Assembly: GCA_903813345.2 (NCBI GenBank)
Contig: CAIIXF020000005.1
Location: 17,053,375-17,117,374, forward strand
From: Owenia fusiformis
Taxonomy: Eukaryota; Annelida; Polychaeta; Sabellida; Oweniidae
DNA: 64,000 nt
Direction: 5' to 3'
The notes below the pieces were generated by a model, which did not search any database, was not told the origin of the DNA, and saw only the letters and a list, made by a program, of their open reading frames with translations. The translations under genes and the position numbers were made by a program. Below, one piece after another: positions 14,101 through 26,100 of this stretch. Every line of letters begins with the position of its first letter. The stretch's first letter is position 1.

Positions 14101-17100
14101 ATTCAACAATATTTTTCTCTTAAACCAGTCATTGAAAACATTCTGTAAAAAACACGGTATTTTATGTAATGTTGACTGACTGTACAATTACAATTTTGAG
14201 AGACTTAAACATGTCGTTTTGTTCCAATGATGTTCGGAAAGATGTTTCATTTCACTCTGGAAACATGATACCAAGACCAAAACAAGTGTTTGATGTGTTT
14301 TCTAAAACAATATAGATGTTAGTATATAAATACATTTAAATTATATTGTTACCATTCAAAAGATGACCATTTAATTTACGATATGTTAAATTTTTAGATT
14401 TTTTATGACTGGTTTTAGAGAAACGTGTGTTCAAAAATTTCTCTATATCGATACCACTCCTTTATGAGGAATCTTCATAATGATTTCTCATACACTGCAC
14501 TTATTGGTCTTTTATCTTTTAGCCATCTCTGTGCAATGCTAATGACATTTTTCGAAAAGAAATGGGAAAAGGGAATTATAAATGTCATAATCAATGTGGT
14601 TTTTGACCTTTTTCAAATTGATCAGATGTCTTTGAAGTCTACGAAGATTGCATGATCAAGATATCAACATGTCTGTTTCAGAAATTTCAAAGACAGGGGA
14701 GAATCTCCTTACCAGGCAAAATAAGTTATTTGAAAAACAACTATATTGATTGAACATGAACAGATTAGAGTAGGTTTTATAATCAAAGTCCTTGGTGATG
14801 GCTTATTAGTGTTTGTTGGACTTCATGATGTTGCCATGGGAATGCAAATATATCCATCAACAATTTATTGTTGTTCAGTACAGTCACCCGAGGTCTGTTA
14901 ACATATCATGATTAGATTCAGTTGATTGGATATTTTCTCAGTCAGTTCTATTAAGTTACCTCATGATAGATTTGATAATTTTATTGTTTAGCAGTCAAGC
15001 CCCTCTGCTGGTGGTCATTGTGCACCCCAAATCCTAAATCAAGTCAAACCCAATAAGCTGATTTATCCCCATCCAATCAATAATCAGAAAGATACACCTT
15101 TACATATATTGACTGTCTTATAATGTCAGATTGCAATGCCATTCTTTATAATTAACATTTAACAAGAAATACTTGTTCTGTTTTGCTGTTAACGATGATT
15201 CCAAACATATCCAAACCATCCTGATTTTTCGTGCTCTGTATAGTCAAACATTTTTACATCATTTCAATTATTAAAGTTTTATTCTTTATAGAAAAAGATG
15301 CTGACCAATAACCAGACTACAATAGTATCTTTTAGAAATTTCACAAATTTAAAAAAACACAAAATACATATTTAATGGTGCCTTAACCCAGTTACACAGT
15401 GATTGATTGATTTTGTTATTTTATTATTCATTTATTATTAAGTCTCATTACAAATACATTTACAACAATCACAATTTGTATCATCAATTATAAATGAATA
15501 AACCAAAAAGATTGTTTTGTTATTTGATCTGACAAAAGGCAGCAGATGTTAATGCTCAAACACACCAGTGGAAGCACAACAAACATTTTCTACACACACA
15601 TATTGCCCAATGTGCCCTTAAAATGGTTTCACAAATCAAAAAATCACATTTTTTTATACATGTACATGTAGTTATTCTTGTCCTTGGAGAGTGTAAAATA
15701 AAATCTACACTGCTGTCATTAATTTGTCCAATGAAGAGGGGGAGAAACCCCAAGGTTCAAAGATAACATACACTTGTAATGTAAATCTGTATTGAGATGA
15801 CATCGTCGCTGATTGATTTAGCGAGTCCATCATTGATTGGTTTAAAACTAGGTCAATTTGAAAACTTTGAAAACCAAGATGGAGGGTAAGTTTTCGACAA
15901 AAGGAGGAAATCGTATGTCATCAATTGAATCATGGGGTTTTCCCTCCTCTTTTGTCCAATGTATTCTTTATATATTGTAGAAGTAATGACACTGGTGAAG
16001 TTATTTAGAAAAGTGATTGATTTATGATCTTTTGATTTATTTCAGTTAATGCATTGTGTTGGATATTTTCAATAGCTCATTTCACACTTCATTTGCACTG
16101 AATAAATCTGCAATAGCAAATCAAAGATAGATACTGCATCAGCAGGCCTGTCAACTGTCCCGCAATTTGTGTATTTGTCACGCATTTGCTGAAGAATTTG
16201 AAGTCACGCCAGTTATTTTTGCGTGACAGAAAATGTCACCCAAATACGCATTTTACCTGGTAATTGTCAAGCAATACGAACGCCAAAAAAAAACGTACGC
16301 ATTTCGTTCGGACTTTTCACGCGAATTACGTATATGCCACGCATTCTGTTCGAAATTTTTCGTACCTACATTTTGAGGGGAGGTGTTCAACATTTCCAAG
16401 TCACTCATGTTAGGTGTTCCCAAGTTGACAGGCCTGCATCAGTGTGTTAGAGATCTTAGAGGCATTGTCCCCAGGCATTGTCTCATAGGAACGCAATGAG
16501 AGTACCCCTTAATATTATTTTTGCATTGGGAGATTTCAAATATGCAGTGTCAAACATTACAGCTTCATAAATAAAACCAACTTACCCGCCCTAGAACTTT
16601 CCATTCTGATGATTTATTGCCAATGGTTACTCTCTTCTCTAGTATTGTCATGAGTGGAATTTGGCTTACTTGACCATTTTTGTCAACAGTATCCCACTTC
16701 CAACATATGACCCCTGGGTTTTGTTGTGTGCTGTACCTGCATGCAGGTCTAATGCTGACTGATACGATGCGTCTGTCTTTTGGTGCATCTGGAATAAAAT
16801 AACAAATAAATTTACAAAATTTGCCATTGTCCTGGGTCCCTCTCAAAATAAAATAACAAAACAAGGCGTGTGTTTAGATGGTATAAGCTTGTCTGCTAGA
16901 CCATGATGGGCTTTCAATAGAAGGTTTAAGTTAATAAGTGAAGTTCGTAAAACGCAGTGTTTCAGGCAGGCATGTGAAGTTTGAAACATGCAGTAGTGTT
17001 TCAGACTGGCATGTGAAGTTTGAAACATGCAGCAATGTTTCAGGCAGGCATGTGAAATTTGTAATATGCACCAGTGTTTCAGGCAGGCATGTGGGCTGTG

Positions 17101-20100
17101 CAGACAACAAGAAGGCACCCTTTTTGGGTGTTTTAACATGAAAATCCATGCCCCCCCCCATTGAAGGGCAGGAACGTGGGTAACCAAATGGAGGCAAAAA
17201 TGGGATGAATAAGGCTGATGGTGCAACAAAAAAATAAAATAAAAAAACTTTTTGAAAAACAAGAAAATTATAGGAAAAAAGGAGAAGGTGGGTAGGTGAA
17301 AATCACCATACAGTGAAGAAAACTTGAAATGAACAGTTTTGTATAAAGTTAAGACGCTTGTATGTTTTGTGTTGACTGGCAGATCGAAATCATAAACTAT
17401 ACAATACATGTTGAAGAAAAATTGAAAAAATTGATAGCCAATACTCATAACATCAAAAATATGGCCAGGAGAGGGTTCGGTGGTGCGATCGCCCCCCCAT
17501 TAACCAATGAAAATATGACCATGATGATAGAGGAAGAAAAGAACCTTAAAATGCTTTTTATTTGAAGCTTCTAGCTCAATTTTGAAGGAAGTTACATACA
17601 TTTTTGTGAATTCAAAACAAATCTTACACGTTTTCTAATGATCCAATTATGTTATATATTCGTATTTTTCATTTTTTTTGAGTACCCGTTTTTTTCGACC
17701 GGGTACCAAGTTTGAACCCAGCATGGAGGATTTACTATCCGGTACCCGGATGTTTCTACAAACCCAAAATATAAAAACTAATGAGTTTGAAATAGACGAT
17801 CCAAATACATTAAGTAAAAACAAAAATGAGTAAGTGTCAAAATAAAGGGCCCTCGGGCCTTGATTGTGATCATGAATGTCAGGTAAGTAATGTCTGATAA
17901 ACTGCTATGAAAGTAGAAAACATGGAAGGTGCAGATGTTAAAACTGATTTGGGACCCGGAGTGTCTGAATATAAATTGCCTTTCTGATATTATTACATTT
18001 TTTGTTCATATTGATGCCTTAAGGCAGGATTATTTATTGGTTTACTTAGGCAGGATTTTAAAAGGGTTGTTATAAACTCACATGGTGAGCTATTGCAATC
18101 ACTCACTTGTCCGTCTGTCTCTCTGTCTGTCAACAATTGGCCCATTTTAAAACCTCTGTCAATAGGATATCCGTTTTAAGTTATTTTTGTTCAACATCAA
18201 TATAGGAAAAAAACTATGACTCCTGGTTCAAAAGCTCGCCTATTTTCAAAATGGCCACCATTTTTTCACTTTTGTCCTATTTCCTAGCTTTACAAATAAT
18301 TTCAGGTGTCCTGCATTGTAAAAAGCCATGTCACTGTAAAAAGTAGTTGTATGATATAATTTTGTTTCAAAAAATTGGCAAAATATTGTATCCGTTTTTT
18401 ATTTAATTAACATTGATATGTCTATCTGTCTTCCGAAATTCACTTTTGGATCATTTGCCTTAAAACCTCTGTCGATAGGATTTCCGTTTCAAGTTATTTT
18501 TGTTCAACATCAATACAGAAAACTCCCCTAAGACCCCTGATTCAAAAACTCTCTTATTTTCAAAATGGTCGCCATTTTTGCCTTGCGAAATTCACTTTTG
18601 GCCCACAGAGCTGTCAAGTGTCCCGCGAATGGCGGGATTATCCCGCGAATTTGATCAAAATTAGGCTAATTCGCGTGTCCCGCATTGTCCCGCGAAGTCC
18701 CGCAAATGTGGCTTTGACCTCCGCGAATTTTCGAAATTGTTGTAGTCCCCTATATTTTGATTATCTTATCTTATATAAGAAGCTAAGTTTTTGCACTTTT
18801 GAGGAGTAAAGTTTACCTAATTTTAAGTACCTAGCATGCTGTTGTTTGGTATCAAAATAAAGGGGAAGGGTTCAACTTTCATTTTAATTACGAAAATAGG
18901 GATGTAGGTCACAAATAGTTCCAACGTTGGCCTTTTTACTACCCGTGTGGCCTTCATCTCAGAACTGAGCAAATGTTAGCAAACGCGAGTTACAATAAAT
19001 GTACGCTGATATCTAGAAAGGGTTTGTATAAAAAACCGGGTACCGGGTAGTAAATCCTCCATGCTGGGTTCAAACTTGGTACCCGGTACCCGGTCAAAAA
19101 AAACGGGTACCCAAAAAACGAAAAATACGAATATATAACATAATTAGATTATGAGAAAACGTGTAAGATTTGTTTTGAATTTGCAAAAATGTATGTAACA
19201 TGATTCAAAATTGAGCTAGAAGCTTCAAATAAAAAGCATATTTTAAGGCACTTTTCTTCCTCTATCGTTATGGCCATATTTTCATTGGTTATGGGGGGGG
19301 GGGTGCGATCGCACCATCGCACCCTCTCCTGGCTACGCCTATGACATTGTAAGACATAACAATTTACAATTCAGTGGACATTTTGTCATAAATTGGGATA
19401 ACTTAAATTATGATTAATAATCAAAATCTTACACGTTGCATCATGCAAATTAACACACGTCACCTCTCTGCTAAAGCAACGATAGCTATTTACAGATTTA
19501 AATCATAATCAAAACAATTCACGTACCAACATACGAACTATTGAAAATAGAGTAAGATTGATTTGTCTTGTTTTTCAAATCGTCTTACAATGTCATTGGC
19601 GTAGCCAGGAGGGGGTGCGATCGCACCCCCCCCCCTTCATTACCAATGGAAATATGACCAAGATGATAGAGGAAGAAAAGAGCCTTTAAATGCTTTTTAT
19701 TTGAAGCTTCTAGCTCAATTTTGAAGGAAGTTGCATACATTTTTGTAAATTCAAAACAAATCTTACACGTTTTCTAATGATCTAATTATGTTGTGTATTC
19801 GTATATTTCGTTTTTTGGTTTTTTTCGACCGGGTACCAAGTTTGAACCCAGCATGGAGGATTTACTACCCGGTACCCGGTTTTTTATACAAACCCTATCT
19901 AGAAAATTAACCTCATTCCCTATAATTTGATGTAGATTAATCGAACCCCTATATCATGGGCTTTCAATTGAAAGCCCATGCCTACAGTATATGAATAGGT
20001 ACATTTTAATATATAACATTATGGGTAAGCGTTTCATAGTTGGTCACGACGCCAGAAGTGCAAAGTATTGTTCCGAATTTTTGAATTTCGTGTTAGATTA

Positions 20101-23100
20101 CGGTAATCACACCTGAAGCATGGTTTTTGTTTTTGATAAATTACAATAAAGTTTAATAATATTCCTATGCGTATTTTGTGAAATTGTGTTGACGTTTATT
20201 TAAGTTACAATGTAACGGTGCATTATATTTGATTAATCAGTATCTGAAAGTTTGATTTAAAGAGAGAATCAGATATAGCGAGCAGGCTAAACAAAAAATT
20301 GTTTCAATTTTAGAATATTTTTGGCTCATGTCATTTCTTGTCATGTCTATTTTCTAAAAATCATAGAAGTGCACACTTTAGTCCAGGAAAACTAAAGCTT
20401 TTAACAATAATGCATTATTTTTCTATAAGAATGGTAACCATTCTTATTATTTGGGAGAATTTAAACATCTTTCACTCATTTTTGCACTTTGAATCATGAA
20501 TAACTTCACCAATTTATAACATATTGCGAATCTTTTGGGAGATATTGTATTTGATATTGTAAGGAATAGATTGGAAGGTCAATTATACATGTTGCTTGTA
20601 ATTCTGTCTCCCCCTATAGATCAGATTCTGCCTTTAAGTACTTCTACACGCTTTAACATTACGCAAATCCCTTGAATGTCCCGGGACATCCTGCAAATTT
20701 AGGTGGATGTCCCGCGAAATCCCGCAAATTTAGGGCACTTTGTCTAAAAAATCTGTCCCTCTATGAAGTTTTTGGTGGTACACCTGTTAACTGTCCCGCA
20801 ATTAGGGTGTTTGTCCCTCGAATGGTCCCGCGAAATCCCGCGAATTTGATAAAAAAATCTCCTATTAGCGCAATCACGCAAATCTCTTAAATGTCCCGCA
20901 AAATCCCGCGAATTTAGTAGATGTCCCGCAAAATCCCGCGAATTTTGGGCACTGGGTCTAAAAAATCTGTCCCGCGAGAAAATCTTTAGGGGTTGACAGT
21001 ACTGGGCCCATGTCTAGCTTTACAAATAATTTTAGGTGTCCTGCATTGTAAAAAGCCATGTAAAGAGTAGTTGTACAAAAAAATTATATCGGTTTTTTAT
21101 TTTCAGCCATTTTAGTTAACATTGATTTGTTCATCTGTCTTACAAAATCCAAACTCCCCTATAACTCTTGGTTCAAAAGCTCGCCTCTTTTCAACATGGT
21201 CGCCATTTTTGTCTCGGGAAATTCACTTTTGGACCATTTGCTAGCTTTACAAATAATTTCAGGTGTCCTACATTGTAAAAAGTCATGTCACTGTAAAGAC
21301 CAGTTGTATGAAATAATTTTGTTACAAAAAATAGGCAAAAAATTATATCCATTTTTTATTTTCTGCCATTTTAGCCATCATTCATTTTTGAGCAACACCA
21401 TGTGAGCCCAGTACCCAAGGTACTATTTATAAAAACCAGGCATTTAAAAAGGAAATAAAAAACAACTAACATCTGACATTTTGGTCTTCCTTTCTTTTTT
21501 TCATTTGTTCTGCAAGATATATTTTAATGCCTTTTGATAAATGGAATGTCTGAGATAAATGTTTTGGTTGCTGTGGATTTGTTCCCTCTTGATTAGTAAA
21601 TCTTCCTGCTTTTAGTTCTTCCACTTAAAGCTGATTGTGATAGGTTTGTGAACAATATTTCTTATCCCCATTGACTTCTGCCAACAATTGTATCATGAAA
21701 CATTTTATGGTATCTATGGAATGAATTGAAAACCCTTGGATCAAGGATCCTATAGATAGAATAAACTTGATTTTATGTGTGATAGATATATAGAATTGTT
21801 ACATTTGGTTGGATCAAGAATGCTATAAACTTGATTTAATAACAATGCTACATTTTTCTACATTTAAGTAGTGCAACATTTTATGGTATCTATGGAATGA
21901 ATTGTAAACCCTTGGATCAAGGATTCTATAGATAGAATAAACTTGATTTTATCGTGTGATAGAATAGCAATAGCTCTACGCGCGATTTCAAGAAGTCTTG
22001 GCTAAAATGTTTTAGAAAAAGTATGTTGAAGCTTTGAGGAAAATCAAGACGTCTTACGAAATATGATTGAGTTTACACCTGTTTTTCTAAAACGTCTTAG
22101 AGATATGTAGGTATATATGTAAAATGAAAAAAGCAGTCCTGTACTGGTTGAAGGACGGTTCAATCAATATAGCTATTCCTTTCCAGCTTCTATACTTTGT
22201 ACTAAAGAATGCATTGGTTTCACAAAAAAATTTCTTAAACGTTTTAGCCAAGACGTTTTGGAGTGTCACATGTAGTGTTAGGCAGGCCTGTCAACTGTCC
22301 CGCAATTTGCGTATTTGCCACGCATTTGCTGAAGAATTTGAAGTCACGCCAGTTATTTTTGCGTGACAGAAAATGTCACACAAATACGCATTTTACCTGG
22401 TAATTGTCAAGCAAAAATATTTCTGAAGAAAAATTTCTAAAAAAGATCGTCTACACAGCAAAAATACGAACGCCGGTAAAAAATGTACGCATTTTGTTCG
22501 GACTTTTCACGCGAATTATGTATATGTCACGCATTCTGTTCGAAATTTTTCGTACCTCCCCCCCCCCTTTGATGGATGTTTGAAACGCGAGCGCAGGTGT
22601 TCAAAATTTAGCAAGATGTAATAAAATTTAAACCAAGGTGTTCAAAATTTGGATCAAGGTGTTCAGATTTGGACCAATATGTCCACATTTTGAGGGGAGG
22701 TGTTCAACATTTCCAAGTCACTCATGTTAGGTGTTCCCAAGTTGACAGGCCTGTGTTAGGGCTAAAGTCACTTTATTTGCTTCCCTCCGATCTAAGTCTA
22801 ATTTATTGAATTCGAGTGAGTTCTGAAGGTCAACAAACTAATAACTCATTTACAGTGTTTATAGAGAGTTACACTGATCCTTGGTTTTCTAGATAATTAC
22901 ATAATCTAATTTCCCTCATGTTCAATGACTTCCTACATGGATAAGCCATCAACTACATTAAGAAACATAGATAGCGTGCCATTATTTTAGCTGTTACTAT
23001 AATCATTAGACATGATTTGAAATCCCCCAGGGAGTAGTCTAGTCTAGCTGCAAGCCTCTGTGCCCCACCCCCTCTACTTGACTACGCACTGTCACGCTTG

Positions 23101-26100
23101 TTGTAGTTGTTTGGGTTAAAGGGTTTGTAGGTAGACTAGGAGTAGTCTCTTGGGAACTGTTGGCCACTCTGAGAGTGATGAAGGTGACATTCATGGGAAG
23201 GGTAGATATTGCAGGGCTCAAATGTTTTTCTATAGCCCTGTAAATATTAATGATGTACATGTACCTAACGGAAAACTTAATCAGAGTTTGTGGGGGACAC
23301 AGTTATGCTTTGCTATATTGCAGCTAGGCAGGGTCAGATATTATGCCAAATTAAATAAGATTTTGAAAGTGTTCTCCGATACTGCAAATCTGCAAAAAAC
23401 AAATTGGATAAGTACATAAAATACATAAGTTATTGAATGATTTGAAGTGCAATACAGGATATATTCTGCTCGAGAATTCCGTATTAGAACGAGACAATGT
23501 CGAGTGCCAATACAGAATATCGAGACAGAATATATCTTCAAATCATTCAATAACATTTTTATCGTGTGATCCTCTGTATTGCTACTGAGATTGTCCCCTC
23601 CGTACCAATATTTTCTGTATTGCGAAGGAGATGATCAATGGGGACAATCTCAGTAGCAATACAGGTTGGTACAGCACAAGAACTGACCAATCAGAGGGCT
23701 TCATTTTACAGATCATACTAGAAAATAAAATATTTCAGGGTGGAGTTCATCCATAGGTACATAAAGTTTATAAGTGCAGCCTATCATGTAATGGGTTAAC
23801 AGCCGTTTGATCCCTCTTCTCTCAAAATACAAATTCATGCCTGGAACTATGTTTCGAAACAATTAATTAAATTTACTATTATTTAATTTTCCTTCAACAT
23901 TTTGTGTCCAAATCGATTGAAATGAAATTCTGATGGTTATTGTTGACTCTTCTGATAGAATATTATTTTCCAGGAGGAGGCCAATCTGTTTAAAATATTA
24001 AAAGATGTCCCTTCAATTCACCAATCATGTTGAAATATAATGTAATCACAATTTCATTTTCTAAATATGAGTCTGTTTCCCAGAACACCAATGATATATG
24101 TGGTTTGTCGCTTGAGTAGTTTTTGTTGATTATGCAATCCCTCACCTCTGACATGTTCCTTATTCCATCCTATTAAATGTGTTTAATCAGTTTGTGTCTA
24201 ATAGACTACGGCCCACTCTGATAATTGTAACTCCTTCCTTACATGAAAGGTTACACATTCCAACCTATTTCAAACCATCTGTATGATGATACTAGACACT
24301 TTCTGGGTAGTTGGACTTTCTATAGGGGTGGCAGACGGCCCTCAGACCAATTTATACCCCTACCCCAGAAAAACCATGGGGGTACTTCAATACCACCCCA
24401 TAAAAAGAATACTAATGCATGTCAGATATTCATTGTTTTATATTGTTTTATATTGGGTAGGGCATGTTATGGTTAGTTAGTGCCAGAAATTTCCAATCTC
24501 TAACTTATATGGTTACCATAGAAACAGTATTTATATCTCGAAATATTCTCAATTTGACCCCCTCCCAAATGTGTCCCTTTGTTCTCAAAGTGAATTATTT
24601 GCAAATCTGTTTGGATTTTATGGCTGCTACTTTGTCAAAAATTGTATCAATATGTATATTTTAACATTTAAACACTGAAAAGTGTTCATAATGATCCTAT
24701 AAATCAATAATATTTATCAAATATAGTCACACATAGCTGCTTTTAGGGAAAAGTGGGCGTGGCACTTTTTGGTACGTGTGTACTTGTTGCAGCATTAAAT
24801 GAAAAATACATATTATACTAACAACAATTTACATTTTATTAGCATCTACTTATGTTGTGTAACATTGTAATATGTTCATTATCATTATTAGACACTTTAA
24901 ATATTTTATATAAGTGTTATCCTTCCCTTTATCCCTACACCCTTCAAGGTGGGCATTACCAATCGTGTCAAGTTAACATTTCTGTTTGATTTATTTTTAC
25001 CATAGACAAGGTTCAAAAGCTTTACCATGAGTACTGACCTTATTAGGTGCTAAACTGATGAATGGATAGGTAGATGGCAGCACTTGTGCTGGTTGGACTA
25101 CACGCTAGCATCTACCATAGACACATATTAATTTACCATATTTGTTATTTTGGATTAAAGTAAAACTGCTTTCGCATCAAACTTAATGAGATTCATATTG
25201 TGTTTGAAACTAGATGATCTTCAGATTTTGTGTGAACCTTAAATTCATGACAATCAAAAGAATTCAACATTTAGGAAGTCAACATTAAGATTTTTAACAT
25301 TGTCTCAATGAGAATTTAGCACGACCTTTTTCAGAAAGTTAAAGATCATAGAAAATTTAACATAATCAAAGTTCCACAGTAGAACATATAATCTCCTAAA
25401 ATCACATTAAAACTATATCAGCAATATTTCCAAGCTAAATAGTATAAAAACTTCTATCACATCATTTGCAACGTTTTCATTATTCAATAGTTCAACCCTA
25501 TATGAATTATTGATGATTTTAAAAGTGCAAGGAATCTAAATGAATCAGGGAAGTCAGTGATATGTATTTGCCTTATTAATTGTTGACTTATACAATGAAA
25601 TAGACTTAGATGCAAGTAGAAATAATCTTGCTTTACATCATAAAAAATTCAAAATTCAGTCAAATAAGTGATATCATATTTGAAATCTTCATGAAGAATT
25701 ACATTTCTTCATGCAATAAGTTAACCTTTTAGTGAGTAGTTGTGACTAATGTAATCATGCACTTATATAATTTGTCAGTAAAAGTTATTTATCCTATACT
25801 TAGTGTTATAGGTAAATAAAATGCATGAATATAATTGATACCTTAGGTGAGTGGGGATATACATGTACTGCATATCCCGCTTTATCCCATACTTGGTCGT
25901 GTTTCAGGTACATAAAGCAGGTTTGTAAAAACTTATATTTTCATCAGCGGGCAGATATAGCTTTACGTTCTGTTGCGAGCGGGCAGATATAGTATATCTG
26001 CCCCCTCCGTCATAATCGCCCTTTCAGGATAGTTCCAATATCCTGAACCTCATATAGGATAATCTCTATGTATCGCCAGGTTTATCACCCGCTCAGTAAT

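Larger units (their letters stand above)
18078..21410. repeat. Tandem repeat of about 280-bp units, three units, interrupted
   Basis: Units share AACCTCTGTC(A/G)ATAGGA, TATTTTTGTTCAACATCAAT, CAAAATGGYCRCCATTTTT and AGCTTTACAAATAATTT(C/T)AGG. They run 18140-18440, then 18460-18605 continuing at 21011-21120, and then to about 21400. The outer ends CTCACATGGTGAGCT and CACCATGTGAGCCC are inverted. The second unit is split by a 2.4-kb insertion. Confidence 0.75.

Noticed and set aside
15868-15890. ACCAAGATGGAGG|GTAAGT as a plus-strand first exon
   Set aside because: No matching second exon or supporting peptide. Very short motif likely by chance.
16843-17448. 201-codon minus-strand ORF as a gene
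   Set aside because: Low-complexity Phe/His/Cys composition, carried by the 39-bp repeat. No domain, signal or splice support.
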